Shown: positions 1-6,770 of the stretch, piece after piece
How positions within the stretch are numbered: position 1 is the stretch's first letter
How the letters are laid out: each line of letters begins with the position of its first letter
From: Glaciecola sp. UBA2563
Lineage (GTDB): Bacteria; Pseudomonadota; Gammaproteobacteria; Enterobacterales; Alteromonadaceae
Assembly: GCA_002340325.1 (NCBI GenBank)
Contig: DDLV01000010.1
Span: 1 to 11,947 of the forward strand
Direction: 5' to 3'
Length of the DNA: 11,947 bases
Notes under the pieces: model-generated
Database searches by the model: none
The model's input: the letters and a program-made list of their open reading frames with translations, nothing else
What the model was told of the DNA's origin: nothing
Made by a program: the position numbers and the translations under genes

Positions 1-1067
1 AATTCAGCGGCAAACCCTCTAGACGGTGTTAAATGCGTAATTTTGCTGCCGATGGTTGCCATTACGCGATGACCAAACATCGCTAATCCCAAAACAATAC
101 CAAACCCACCAAGGGGTAATATCCACCACGCCAATGGCGCATTGTCCAAGATAACACCTTCATTTGATACGACACTAACGACTGCTGCAAGGGGACCTAT
201 TGCATTAGCCACATCGTTAGAGCCATGCGCAAACGCCATACAACAGGCGGTAAGTACCATCAGTACGGCAAATACTCGTTCGATGCGCACGTGCTGTTGT
301 TCCGGTGTCATCCTATCTATTTCGCTATCAGATGGAAGGTGCCCCTTATTCAGCCGCCGTATTATGACCGCGCCAATAACACCAACCGCAATACCGATGC
401 CGATAGCAAGAAGATAGCCTTGCGCAGTTGGCAGCCCCAATCCGACGTGTTTCAGCCCTTTTTTAATAGTAACAAGAGACATAATGAAGCCGGCAAGGCC
501 CATATAGATAGGTACAAATTTATTTGCGTAATGCAGAGGATGGTCGCGGTCGAAAATCAGTTTTTTTGCACTTAAGTAAATGCCTATTGCAATTAAACCC
601 GAAATCGCAGGCGTAACAATCCAACTGCCAACAATACCGATGATTTTATTCCATTCCACAGCATCGACACTGACGCCCACAGCGGTAAAACCGACAATTG
701 CACCAATGATTGAGTGAGTAGTACTTACTGGCCAGCCTTTGTATGAAGCGACGACTAACCAAATTCCCGCAGCCAGAAGAGATGCAATCATGCCAATCAC
801 AAGTAACTCTGGCACTTCGATAAAATAAGCACTGTCTACAATGCCTTTGCGTATGGTTGACGTGACCTCGCCACCCGCTAAATACGCACCTGCAAATTCA
901 AACACCATAGCAATAAGAATGGCTTGTTTTAGCGTAATCGCTTTTGAGCCCACGGAAGTGCCCATTGCATTAGCAACATCATTTGCACCAATACCCCAGG
1001 CCATTATCAAGCCAAAACCGGCTGCCATTAAAATCAGAATAAAGCTATAGCTGGTGAGAATATCCAT
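1..1067 (-). CDS. pit: PiT-family inorganic phosphate transporter, 3' end cut off by window edge
   Basis: A low-affinity phosphate permease of the inner membrane, of the PiT (PitA/SLC20) family, which couples phosphate uptake to an ion gradient. I translated the minus strand from the ATG at 1067 and found one uninterrupted frame of about 355 residues running off the left edge. Both family signature repeats are visible: GANDVANAMGTS near residues 27-38, and an HGSNDVANAIGP segment from residue 281. Hydrophobic segments surround them, and a charged cytoplasmic loop (LNKGHLPSDSEIDRMTPEQQ) precedes the second repeat. E. coli PitA is about 499 residues and shorter homologues about 420, so the last membrane helices are missing. 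The start follows a weak ribosome-binding site, but the N-terminus (MDILTSYSFILILMAAGFG) leads directly into the first helix and signature. The gene lies downstream of phoU on the same strand, separated by the inverted-repeat element. Family assignment is secure; substrate specificity is inferred from the family. Confidence 0.93.
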   Translation of the reverse strand, partial: MDILTSYSFILILMAAGFGLIMAWGIGANDVANAMGTSVGSKAITLKQAILIAMVFEFAGAYLAGGEVTSTIRKGIVDSAYFIEVPELLVIGMIASLLAAGIWLVVASYKGWPVSTTHSIIGAIVGFTAVGVSVDAVEWNKIIGIVGSWIVTPAISGLIAIGIYLSAKKLIFDRDHPLHYANKFVPIYMGLAGFIMSLVTIKKGLKHVGLGLPTAQGYLLAIGIGIAVGVIGAVIIRRLNKGHLPSDSEIDRMTPEQQHVRIERVFAVLMVLTACCMAFAHGSNDVANAIGPLAAVVSVVSNEGVILDNAPLAWWILPLGGFGIVLGLAMFGHRVMATIGSKITHLTPSRGFAAE

Positions 1068-1215
1068 TTGTTCGACCACTTATGGCAGAGCCAGTTATTG
1101 CAAAGATAAAAACGTAGGATTAAGCAAGAGAGATGCGCGAAGGATATAGGTTTATCTAGGTAATACAATTAAACTTAAGTATAGATATTGACTACGAATT
1201 ACGAAGAATCATTAT

Positions 1216-1406
1216 CGAAACTGTCATCTAATGTTATTAGTTTAAGCGTTAATGCGCCTTGTGGAGGGATGTTGATTTTTAAAAGTGTGCTCGCGCAGGG
1301 ATGCGCGAGCCCAAGCGACCAAGGATGGTGTAAAGCGTCTTTTAAAAATCAGCATACCGCAACAAGATAGCTTAGCTTAAACTAATAGCATTAGATGACA
1401 GTTTCG
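1216..1406. repeat. Long imperfect inverted-repeat element (MITE-like or structured RNA)
   Basis: The outer arms, 1216-1247 and 1375-1406, are reverse complements at 31 of 32 positions; each reads inward beginning CGAAACTGTCATCTAATG. A non-matching stretch (10 nt on the left, 8 nt on the right) leads to inner arms 1258-1285 and 1339-1366, complementary at 24 of 28 positions and ending in GATTTTTAAAAG. The 53-nt apex (1286-1338) carries a perfect 8-bp GC-rich hairpin and a second small hairpin. A short TACGAAG/CTTCGTA match (1200-1206 with 1409-1415) extends the symmetry outward with a gap. Such long arms with a structured centre fit a non-autonomous mobile element or a dispersed palindromic repeat, but I see no target-site duplication and no transposase. 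A folded RNA, or a 3'-end structure for the pst-phoU transcript, is also possible. The repeat is seen directly; its nature is inferred. Confidence 0.85.
1289..1329 (+). other. Paired apical hairpins with ARGGAT loops (CsrA/RsmA-like sites)
   Basis: Hairpin 1 is GCTCGCGC (1289-1296), loop AGGGAT (1297-1302), then GCGCGAGC (1303-1310), a perfect 8-bp stem. Hairpin 2 is ACC (1318-1320), loop AAGGAT (1321-1326), then GGT (1327-1329). Both give CARGGATG on the plus strand, matching the core of the CsrA SELEX consensus (RUACARGGAUGU), with GGA in the loop as CsrA prefers. The two GGA triplets are 24 nt apart. A third ARGGATGT lies at 1265-1272 within the imperfect inner stem. Both flanking genes are transcribed from the other strand, so plus-strand transcription is unproven. 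Confidence 0.4.
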
Positions 1407-1478
1407 ACCTTCGTAGCCCACCTCAATAACGATTCTAATCAATAGCTAAAAACAGAAGTCTTTTTGACAAAAAAGCCG

Positions 1479-2198
1479 CTAACCATTCTTTAATAACCGC
1501 TTTAAGTTTTTCTTCATTGAAATCTTTTTTCTATTTGTACCGCTATTTAGAAAAAATACATACTCACAGATGTTTTTACAACGATCGCCAATCCGCTCGA
1601 ACGAGCGCACCGTCCAAAGTACATCCATCCACATGTAAATTTCTTCTGGATTTGATTTGATCTCTTCTGCGGTTTGCTCTAACAGTTTTTTATAGACGCG
1701 ATCGATATCAGAATCCTGTTTATGGGCAATGATTGCTGCTTTTTCATCCTGTCTGGCGAATGCGTCTAAGGTTCCCCTCATCATACTCACAATGCGATTT
1801 CCAATATCGAGTAACCCTGCAAGCAAAAAGTCTGAATCCGGCATTCCTTTGGATTGCACGAGACGATTGATTCTTACAATATCATCACCTATTCGCTCCA
1901 GATCGTTAGCCGCTTTTGCCACTGTCATAACCAGTCTTAAGTCACTGGCAGCGGGGTTGCGAGTTGCAATAATTCGCATGCACTCTTGTTCAACTTGTTG
2001 TTCCATACCATCTATCTTGGCATCGTTAAGACTGACTCTTTCAGCTAAATTTGGAAGCTTTTCCTCAATGGCAATAAGTGTGTTGACCATCTGTTGTTCT
2101 AATAAACCGCCCATCGTCAAAACAGAGTGCTTAAGTGCTTCTAACTCCTGATTGTACTTCGCAGAAATATGCGTATTTAATTGAAATGGCCGTTTCAT
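1479..2198 (-). CDS. phoU: Phosphate-specific transport system accessory protein PhoU
   Basis: PhoU is a cytoplasmic, all-helical, metal-binding protein. It connects the PstSCAB transporter to the sensor kinase PhoR, keeping the Pho regulon off when phosphate is plentiful, and it restrains Pst uptake. The 239-residue length matches E. coli PhoU (about 241). Two repeats of the family metal-site motif are visible: NDLERIGDD at about 98-106 and SFERIGDRC at about 199-207. The LRLVMTVAKAANDLERIGD segment of the first repeat is highly characteristic. The ATG at 2198 follows an AGGA ribosome-binding site (2209-2206) that overlaps the pstB stop codon, so translation is probably coupled to pstB; the gap is only 9 nt. 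The C-terminal tail (residues 223-238) is lysine-rich (RKKISMKKNLKRLLK), unlike the acidic end of the E. coli protein. Last gene of the pst operon. Identification is very secure. Confidence 0.97.
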   Translation of the reverse strand: MKRPFQLNTHISAKYNQELEALKHSVLTMGGLLEQQMVNTLIAIEEKLPNLAERVSLNDAKIDGMEQQVEQECMRIIATRNPAASDLRLVMTVAKAANDLERIGDDIVRINRLVQSKGMPDSDFLLAGLLDIGNRIVSMMRGTLDAFARQDEKAAIIAHKQDSDIDRVYKKLLEQTAEEIKSNPEEIYMWMDVLWTVRSFERIGDRCKNICEYVFFLNSGTNRKKISMKKNLKRLLKNG

Positions 2199-2207
2199 TG
2201 TGTGGTC

Positions 2208-3014
2208 CTAACCGTATCTGCCTGTGATGTAATCTTCCGTTTGCTGTTTTGCAGGAAGCGTAAATAATACGTCACTGTCAGCAAACTCAATTAAATCACC
2301 CTGGTGTAAAAATGCTGCGTAGTCAGACACGCGCGCCGCCTGCTGCATATTGTGCGTCACTATCACAATAGTGCAGGTTTTCTTTAATTGGCTAATTAAT
2401 TCTTCAATATGCAAGGTTGTCAATGGATCAAGCGCCGACGTTGGTTCGTCTAACAATAGGATTTCAGGGGATAGCGCCAAGGCTCTGGCTATCATTAATC
2501 TTTGTTGTTGTCCACCTGATAATGTTAATGCTGAATCAAATAATCTGTCTCTGACTTCTTCCCAGAGCGCAGCCTGATCAAGCGCATTTTCTACCGCGTC
2601 ATCAAGCACTCTTCTGGACGTTTCACCTTTAATTTTTAGACCAAAACACACGTTCTCATAAATACTCATCGGAAACGGGTTTGGTCGTTGAAACACCATG
2701 CCTACACGAGAACGCAGTGCCGCCAAATTTTCCCGTTTGTTGTAGATATTACGTTCGTCAATCCATACTTCTCCGGTAGTTTTGTGGCGACGATTAAGTT
2801 CATTCATGCGATTAAAACTCGACAATAATGTCGTCTTACCACAGCCACTTTGTCCAATCAGCGCAGTAATTTTATGCTTTGGAATTCGAATATTTATTTC
2901 ATTGAGAACACGCTTACCATCAAATTCAACGCTGAGCTCCCTCACGTCTATCCCTGTTTGATTAAGAGACAATTCATCAACAGCAATTACTTCTCTTTCA
3001 AACAATTTAAACAT
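2208..3014 (-). CDS. pstB: Phosphate ABC transporter ATP-binding protein PstB
   Basis: The ATPase that powers phosphate import through PstC/PstA at the cytoplasmic face of the inner membrane. At 268 residues it has all the ABC landmarks in order: Walker A GQSGCGKT (54-61), Q-loop within VFQRPNPFP (107-115), signature LSGGQQQR (165-172), Walker B ILLLDE (185-190), and the switch histidine of VTHNM (His221). The FNRMNEL segment just after Walker A and the FQRPNPFPMSIYENV run are specific to PstB among ABC ATPases. The ATG (3014-3012) overlaps the pstA stop by one base (TAATG) and follows a strong GAGGAG ribosome-binding site (plus-strand 3024-3029), which supports this start. The N-terminus is about 20 residues longer than the ATPase core needs. 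It sits between pstA and phoU in one operon. Identification is very secure. Confidence 0.98.
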   Translation of the reverse strand: MFKLFEREVIAVDELSLNQTGIDVRELSVEFDGKRVLNEINIRIPKHKITALIGQSGCGKTTLLSSFNRMNELNRRHKTTGEVWIDERNIYNKRENLAALRSRVGMVFQRPNPFPMSIYENVCFGLKIKGETSRRVLDDAVENALDQAALWEEVRDRLFDSALTLSGGQQQRLMIARALALSPEILLLDEPTSALDPLTTLHIEELISQLKKTCTIVIVTHNMQQAARVSDYAAFLHQGDLIEFADSDVLFTLPAKQQTEDYITGRYG

Positions 3015-4555
3015 TACAACAAACTCCTCTCGTATCGTTCTCTGAGCCTTCCTCTGAATACAATTGCTGTAATATTAAGTGCAAATACAATCAGAATTAA
3101 CAGCATACAAGACGCAAACATGATACTTGCCACATTAGCATCTATTTGGCTATGAAATGCACCATTGTAAATAAATACGCCCAAGTGCATAAATTGACGC
3201 TCTAAATGTAAAAATGGAAATGTACCATCAACAGGTAAGCTAGGTGCAAACTTTACAGCACCAACCAAGATTAACGGTGCAACCTCACCTGCTGCCCGCG
3301 CTATAGCGAGGATAAGTCCTGTTAAAATTCCTGGACTCGCCATCGGAATTACTACTCGAGTTATCGTTTCTAGTTTAGTTGCGCCTAAAGCATAGCTGCC
3401 TTGCCTTTGCCCTTTCGGCACTCTAGACAAACCTTCCTCAGTCGCAACAATAACAACAGGTAAAGTCAACAAACCCATCGTCAAGCTAGCCCATAACAGA
3501 CCGGGCGCACCAAATGTTGGAGACGGTAACTTTTCTGAATACAAAAGTTGGTCGATAGAGCCTCCAAGGGTGTACACAAAAAAACCTAAACCAAATACGC
3601 CGTAAACCACAGAGGGCACGGCTGCCATATTACTTACCCCAATCCGGATAAGCAGGGTTGTTTTATTTTCGGGGGCATACTCGTGTAAATAAATCGCTGC
3701 AATAATGCCAAACGGAGATACAACTATTGCCATCAGGATTACCATTAAGACTGTGCCGAAAATAGCAGGGAATACACCACCACTGGTGGCGGCTTGCTTT
3801 GGTGGCTCTGAAAGAAAGTTTATCAAGCGTTCAGAGAAAATTACTATCTTGTCAAACAACGTCACACTGTTGGGAGAGATAAGACTACTTATTTCACTTA
3901 ACGGAATTATGATGTCATTTGCTTCCGCGTCTTTGATCACAATATTAAATAGCGATAAACGCTCGTTGACACCGGTAACATATGACTGCCAACGCTTGAA
4001 GTCACCTTGTAATGAACGGAATAATTGAACATTTTCGTCAACGTTTCGTTCTGTTAATCCGGCAAGCCGACGATGAATGGGCATCAGCTGATTTTCTTGA
4101 ACATCTGATAGTTGCGACTGCAGCAATTCTACAGTCAACAACAGGTTATCCATCATTGTTATTGTCAAATTATCGTTTTTGTCTGAGGTTAACCTCTCAA
4201 ACGTACCATAATATACCTCACCACTTTCAGTTCTAATTTCAATAACATCTTCTGTATGCACAACTTCTGCAAGTGGAAGATTGGCTGGATTATCGCTGTA
4301 TTGCTGCACTAAACGCGCATTGATGTCTGCAAGTAGGGAGGATTTATCAACCGTTTCCGGTTGGTAGTATTTTTCTACTCTCTGATCAGGATAGGTGATA
4401 GTTACCAAGTGAACACTAGCAGGTAAAAAATATCTAAGCCCTTGTATACCAATAAAGAACACTAATCCCAGAAAGGCAGAAACTATTACTGTTATACATA
4501 AAAGGCTCGCTAACTCAGTTAGCGATTGCTTGACTTCAAATAAGCTACGTTTCAT
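3014..4555 (-). CDS. pstA: Phosphate ABC transporter permease PstA, long form
   Basis: One of the two membrane subunits of the PstSCAB phosphate importer. The protein has 513 residues against about 296 in E. coli PstA. The C-terminal part (about 260-505) is the canonical permease core: several membrane helices, the cytoplasmic EAA loop that contacts PstB (EGLSRVPKGQRQGSYALGA, about 374-392), and the charged pair in IARAAGEVAPL (Arg420, Glu424), which corresponds to residues conserved across Pst permeases. The extra length is an approximately 210-residue hydrophilic, partly helical region (about 45-255) after the first helix (about 17-40), predicted to be periplasmic. Long PstA proteins of this kind are known in Pseudomonas and other gammaproteobacteria, and the job of the insertion is unknown to me. 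The start overlaps the pstC end by 11 nt and lacks a good ribosome-binding site, so it probably relies on translational coupling. A small hairpin lies just inside the coding start. Confidence 0.95.
   Translation of the reverse strand: MKRSLFEVKQSLTELASLLCITVIVSAFLGLVFFIGIQGLRYFLPASVHLVTITYPDQRVEKYYQPETVDKSSLLADINARLVQQYSDNPANLPLAEVVHTEDVIEIRTESGEVYYGTFERLTSDKNDNLTITMMDNLLLTVELLQSQLSDVQENQLMPIHRRLAGLTERNVDENVQLFRSLQGDFKRWQSYVTGVNERLSLFNIVIKDAEANDIIIPLSEISSLISPNSVTLFDKIVIFSERLINFLSEPPKQAATSGGVFPAIFGTVLMVILMAIVVSPFGIIAAIYLHEYAPENKTTLLIRIGVSNMAAVPSVVYGVFGLGFFVYTLGGSIDQLLYSEKLPSPTFGAPGLLWASLTMGLLTLPVVIVATEEGLSRVPKGQRQGSYALGATKLETITRVVIPMASPGILTGLILAIARAAGEVAPLILVGAVKFAPSLPVDGTFPFLHLERQFMHLGVFIYNGAFHSQIDANVASIMFASCMLLILIVFALNITAIVFRGRLRERYERSLL
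4507..4525 (-). other. Small perfect hairpin in the 5' coding part of pstA
   Basis: TCGCTAAC (4507-4514) and GTTAGCGA (4518-4525) are perfect reverse complements around a 3-nt loop, 31-49 nt downstream of the pstA start in the mRNA sense. It encodes part of LTELAS. Since pstA has no obvious ribosome-binding site of its own, a structure here could affect coupled translation or mRNA stability, but it may simply be chance within coding sequence. Confidence 0.35.
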
Positions 4556-6659
4556 TGTTTAAACCATGTAGCAACTTGCTCTTAAAAAGCGCGGCAAAAC
4601 TGTTTACACAAAACGTAAATAGAAAAAGAAGTGACGCGGTAAAGAACAATATATGAAAATGCACGCTTCCTCTATTTGATTCTTGCAGTTCAATTGTTAA
4701 GTTGGAAGTCAGCGAACGCAATCCATCTAATAATTCCCAGCTCGCTACAGGCGTATTACCTGTCACCATCAACACAATCATTGTTTCACCAAATGCACGC
4801 CCAAAGCCAAGCATTATGGCTGATAGTATCCCCGGCATTGCGACTATTAACACCACGCGAAACAGCGTCTGAACTTCATTGGCTCCCAGAGAGAAAGAAG
4901 CCACGATAGCGCCTTTTGGTACTTCATTTATTGCATCGTCAATTAATGAATAGATACCAGGCGTTATAGCAATTCCCAGTGCAATTGCAACCACCAGCGC
5001 ACTTTTACTCAATGACACTGTGGCTATCAACTCAATCACCCAAGCTTTTTCTGTATCAATAAACAAATGTTGTAGATAAACCGCGATGTTAATCACCAAG
5101 AAAAATAACACCAAAAAAAGCGTGATTGCGACAAACAAAAAACGTCGAGGGGATTGGAAATTGTACTTTTTCATGGACCAATAACTATGTGTCACAATGC
5201 CAGCAAGAATAAATATTGGTAAGGAAACTAATGTCAATAAAATCGCGATTAAGTTTTTATCTGCCATGGGTGCTAACCAGATAGCAGCGATAAAGCCTAT
5301 GACAACCGTCGGCACTGCCTCAACCATTTCAATACCTGGCTTTAACCATGACCTGACTTTTTCAGAGGCAAAATAAGCTGTAAATACAGAAGCGCCTACC
5401 GCCAATGGAACCGCCACAACGAGCGCTAGTAACGATGCTTTAATACTGCCAATAATCAGTGGAGTAATATTGTATTTCGCTTGATCGCCTGGCAATACTG
5501 TACTTGTCTGCCATATTAATTCCGGCTCTTCATATCCAATATATTGAATAGGGCTGAATAGACTCTTCCATGTGGTAACACCCACTAAATTGCCGGTTTG
5601 ATACAGTCTAAGTTTTTCATGATCGTTGAACACCAAAAATTCGCCAACCGTTTGAACACTTTTATCAACTTTTGGTAGCATTTTTTTGGTAACAACTTCA
5701 AATGTACTTGGGTGTAAAATCAGTAGTTCAGAGGCACTTGTCAATACAAACAAGGCGCCTGTCTGTCGATTAAAATCAATTGAGACTGGGCTGCCAATAA
5801 TAGTTTCATCATACTCGGCAACAACTTCGTATTTAAACTGCCCATTATCATTTAATACGCCGTACACTCTAAAACTTGACGCTTCGAACACTATAAAACC
5901 CCGGGCATTTGGCAAACGCACAATACCGCGCTCTGGATTATCTGGAAATGACTGCACTTTGTTACCGTTGTCGTCAAGAATAACGTAGCTTGAATTCGTC
6001 TGGATAAGCGAAAAACCGCTCAATGCCAAAGGGCGATAATTTAACGTATTTGGCATAGTTGTTAGTTCTGGTGCTGCAGTTGAGTTTAGTGTTTTTTGAA
6101 CTATATAAAGCGTTGTGTTTGGTGTAACTGCCGATACGTGAACCTTTTTTCCAGTTAATTCTACTGACCAGATATTTTCCTTTGTGGACACATCGATTTC
6201 TTCAGGCAGAAAAAAAGAACCAAAGAGTTGAAGCTCAAAAGACTGCGTCCCCGTTTGTATTCTATAAAACTCGATAAGCCCTTTGTCGTCAAATGAAGCA
6301 ATCACAACACTGTCGTTCATAGTTTTAACCGACAGCCACTGTTTATCACAAGCTACTGGGATTGCATCTGTGTCTGCCATATTTTGCAGCGTAATTCGTT
6401 TAAGTTTGCAGTCTTTGATACCAACTGTCGACAACTTTCCCGAGACTATTGTCGTCCCCAAATACGTCTCATAATCTAGTTTTTCAAAGCTGTTGACGTA
6501 CGTAATTTTCGGAGAATAAAACAGAGGGAGAGAATTCGATAGTAAGTGCGTAATGAGCACAACAAAAGTGACCAAAACGAATAGACCAAAAAAGGTAAAT
6601 ATCTTGGCGGCAACATTATTGAGAATGAATCGATATCGGTTATTTTTGTGGGCGCTCAT
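4545..6659 (-). CDS. pstC: Phosphate ABC transporter permease PstC, long form with periplasmic domain
   Basis: The partner permease of PstA and first gene of the operon. It has 704 residues against about 319 for E. coli PstC. After a first membrane helix (about 18-40) comes an approximately 350-residue, beta-rich, presumably periplasmic region (about 45-395). Its short repeated strands (for example SASELLILHPSTFEVV) suggest a propeller-like fold, and Cys84 and Cys104 could form a disulfide. The permease core (about 398-695) carries the PstB-contacting loop DDAINEVPKGAIVASFSLGA (about 574-593) and the conserved FGRAFGET (Arg621, Glu625). An extra hydrophobic segment (about 507-530), flanked by a basic stretch, is inserted within the core. 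Similar long PstC proteins occur in Vibrio and Pseudomonas; the role of the periplasmic part is not established to my knowledge. The ATG at 6659 follows only a weak ribosome-binding site. No pstS precedes it, which is unusual relative to pstSCAB-phoU. Confidence 0.95.
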   Translation of the reverse strand: MSAHKNNRYRFILNNVAAKIFTFFGLFVLVTFVVLITHLLSNSLPLFYSPKITYVNSFEKLDYETYLGTTIVSGKLSTVGIKDCKLKRITLQNMADTDAIPVACDKQWLSVKTMNDSVVIASFDDKGLIEFYRIQTGTQSFELQLFGSFFLPEEIDVSTKENIWSVELTGKKVHVSAVTPNTTLYIVQKTLNSTAAPELTTMPNTLNYRPLALSGFSLIQTNSSYVILDDNGNKVQSFPDNPERGIVRLPNARGFIVFEASSFRVYGVLNDNGQFKYEVVAEYDETIIGSPVSIDFNRQTGALFVLTSASELLILHPSTFEVVTKKMLPKVDKSVQTVGEFLVFNDHEKLRLYQTGNLVGVTTWKSLFSPIQYIGYEEPELIWQTSTVLPGDQAKYNITPLIIGSIKASLLALVVAVPLAVGASVFTAYFASEKVRSWLKPGIEMVEAVPTVVIGFIAAIWLAPMADKNLIAILLTLVSLPIFILAGIVTHSYWSMKKYNFQSPRRFLFVAITLFLVLFFLVINIAVYLQHLFIDTEKAWVIELIATVSLSKSALVVAIALGIAITPGIYSLIDDAINEVPKGAIVASFSLGANEVQTLFRVVLIVAMPGILSAIMLGFGRAFGETMIVLMVTGNTPVASWELLDGLRSLTSNLTIELQESNRGSVHFHILFFTASLLFLFTFCVNSFAALFKSKLLHGLNNET

Positions 6660-6770
6660 AGGGTTAGCTCATCAATTAGCGCAATTTTTTTAATAATAAT
6701 TCATAAAGTTGCAATGTTTCTGCGATAATAACACACACTATCTCGAACAGAACAAGTTTAAGGGTGAAAA
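6660..6770. promoter_or_regulatory. Divergent promoter region between the pst and gcvR-like-ppk-ppx operons
   Basis: This 111-bp AT-rich gap must start both operons. For the plus-strand operon a plausible promoter is TTCATA (6700-6705), an 18-nt spacer, and GATAAT (6724-6729), with the ribosome-binding site AAGGG (6760-6764) before the ATG at 6771. For pstC on the minus strand I can read only poor sigma-70 matches (for example TTATCG then TATGAA with a 17-nt spacer), as expected if an activator replaces the -35 element. However, I could not find two Pho-box half-sites (CTGTCAT-like) in the expected 11-bp phase. The spacing leaves room for mutual influence between the two promoters. Confidence 0.5.

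Larger units (their letters stand above)
1068..1478. other. Intergenic region between phoU and pit (411 bp)
   Basis: No credible gene is present. A short plus-strand open frame at 1188-1370 lies across the inverted-repeat element and is discounted. Directly after the phoU stop (TAG at 1481-1479), the minus strand runs into a T-rich stretch (1474-1469). An AAAGC/GCTTT pairing around the stop could form a weak terminator, but the stem is too poor to call. The middle (1199-1415) is the inverted-repeat element listed separately. The stretch 1068-1198 must hold any pit promoter. On the minus strand a TTAATT, 18-nt spacer, TATATC arrangement can be read there, but it matches sigma-70 poorly. I see no convincing two-repeat Pho box. 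Confidence 0.6.

Noticed and set aside
142..575. Plus-strand open frames over the pit gene
   Set aside because: They are antisense to a clear PiT coding frame and show no protein-like character.
1221..1237. CTGTCAT in the arms of the inverted repeat as a Pho box
   Set aside because: CTGTCAT matches a Pho-box half-site, but the next candidate half (ATGTTAT) is at the wrong phase (3-nt gap, not 4) and only 5 of 7 match. It is mirrored in the other arm, so it is explained by the palindrome.
1188..1370. 60-residue plus-strand open frame starting with TTG
   Set aside because: It spans one arm and the apex of the inverted-repeat element, has no ribosome-binding site and no recognisable protein features.
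1461..1480. Intrinsic terminator right after phoU
   Set aside because: There is a T-run on the minus strand, but the preceding stem is only about 5 bp with bulges, too weak to call.
1729..2151. 140-residue plus-strand open frame
   Set aside because: It is an antisense shadow of phoU, whose frame is strongly conserved.
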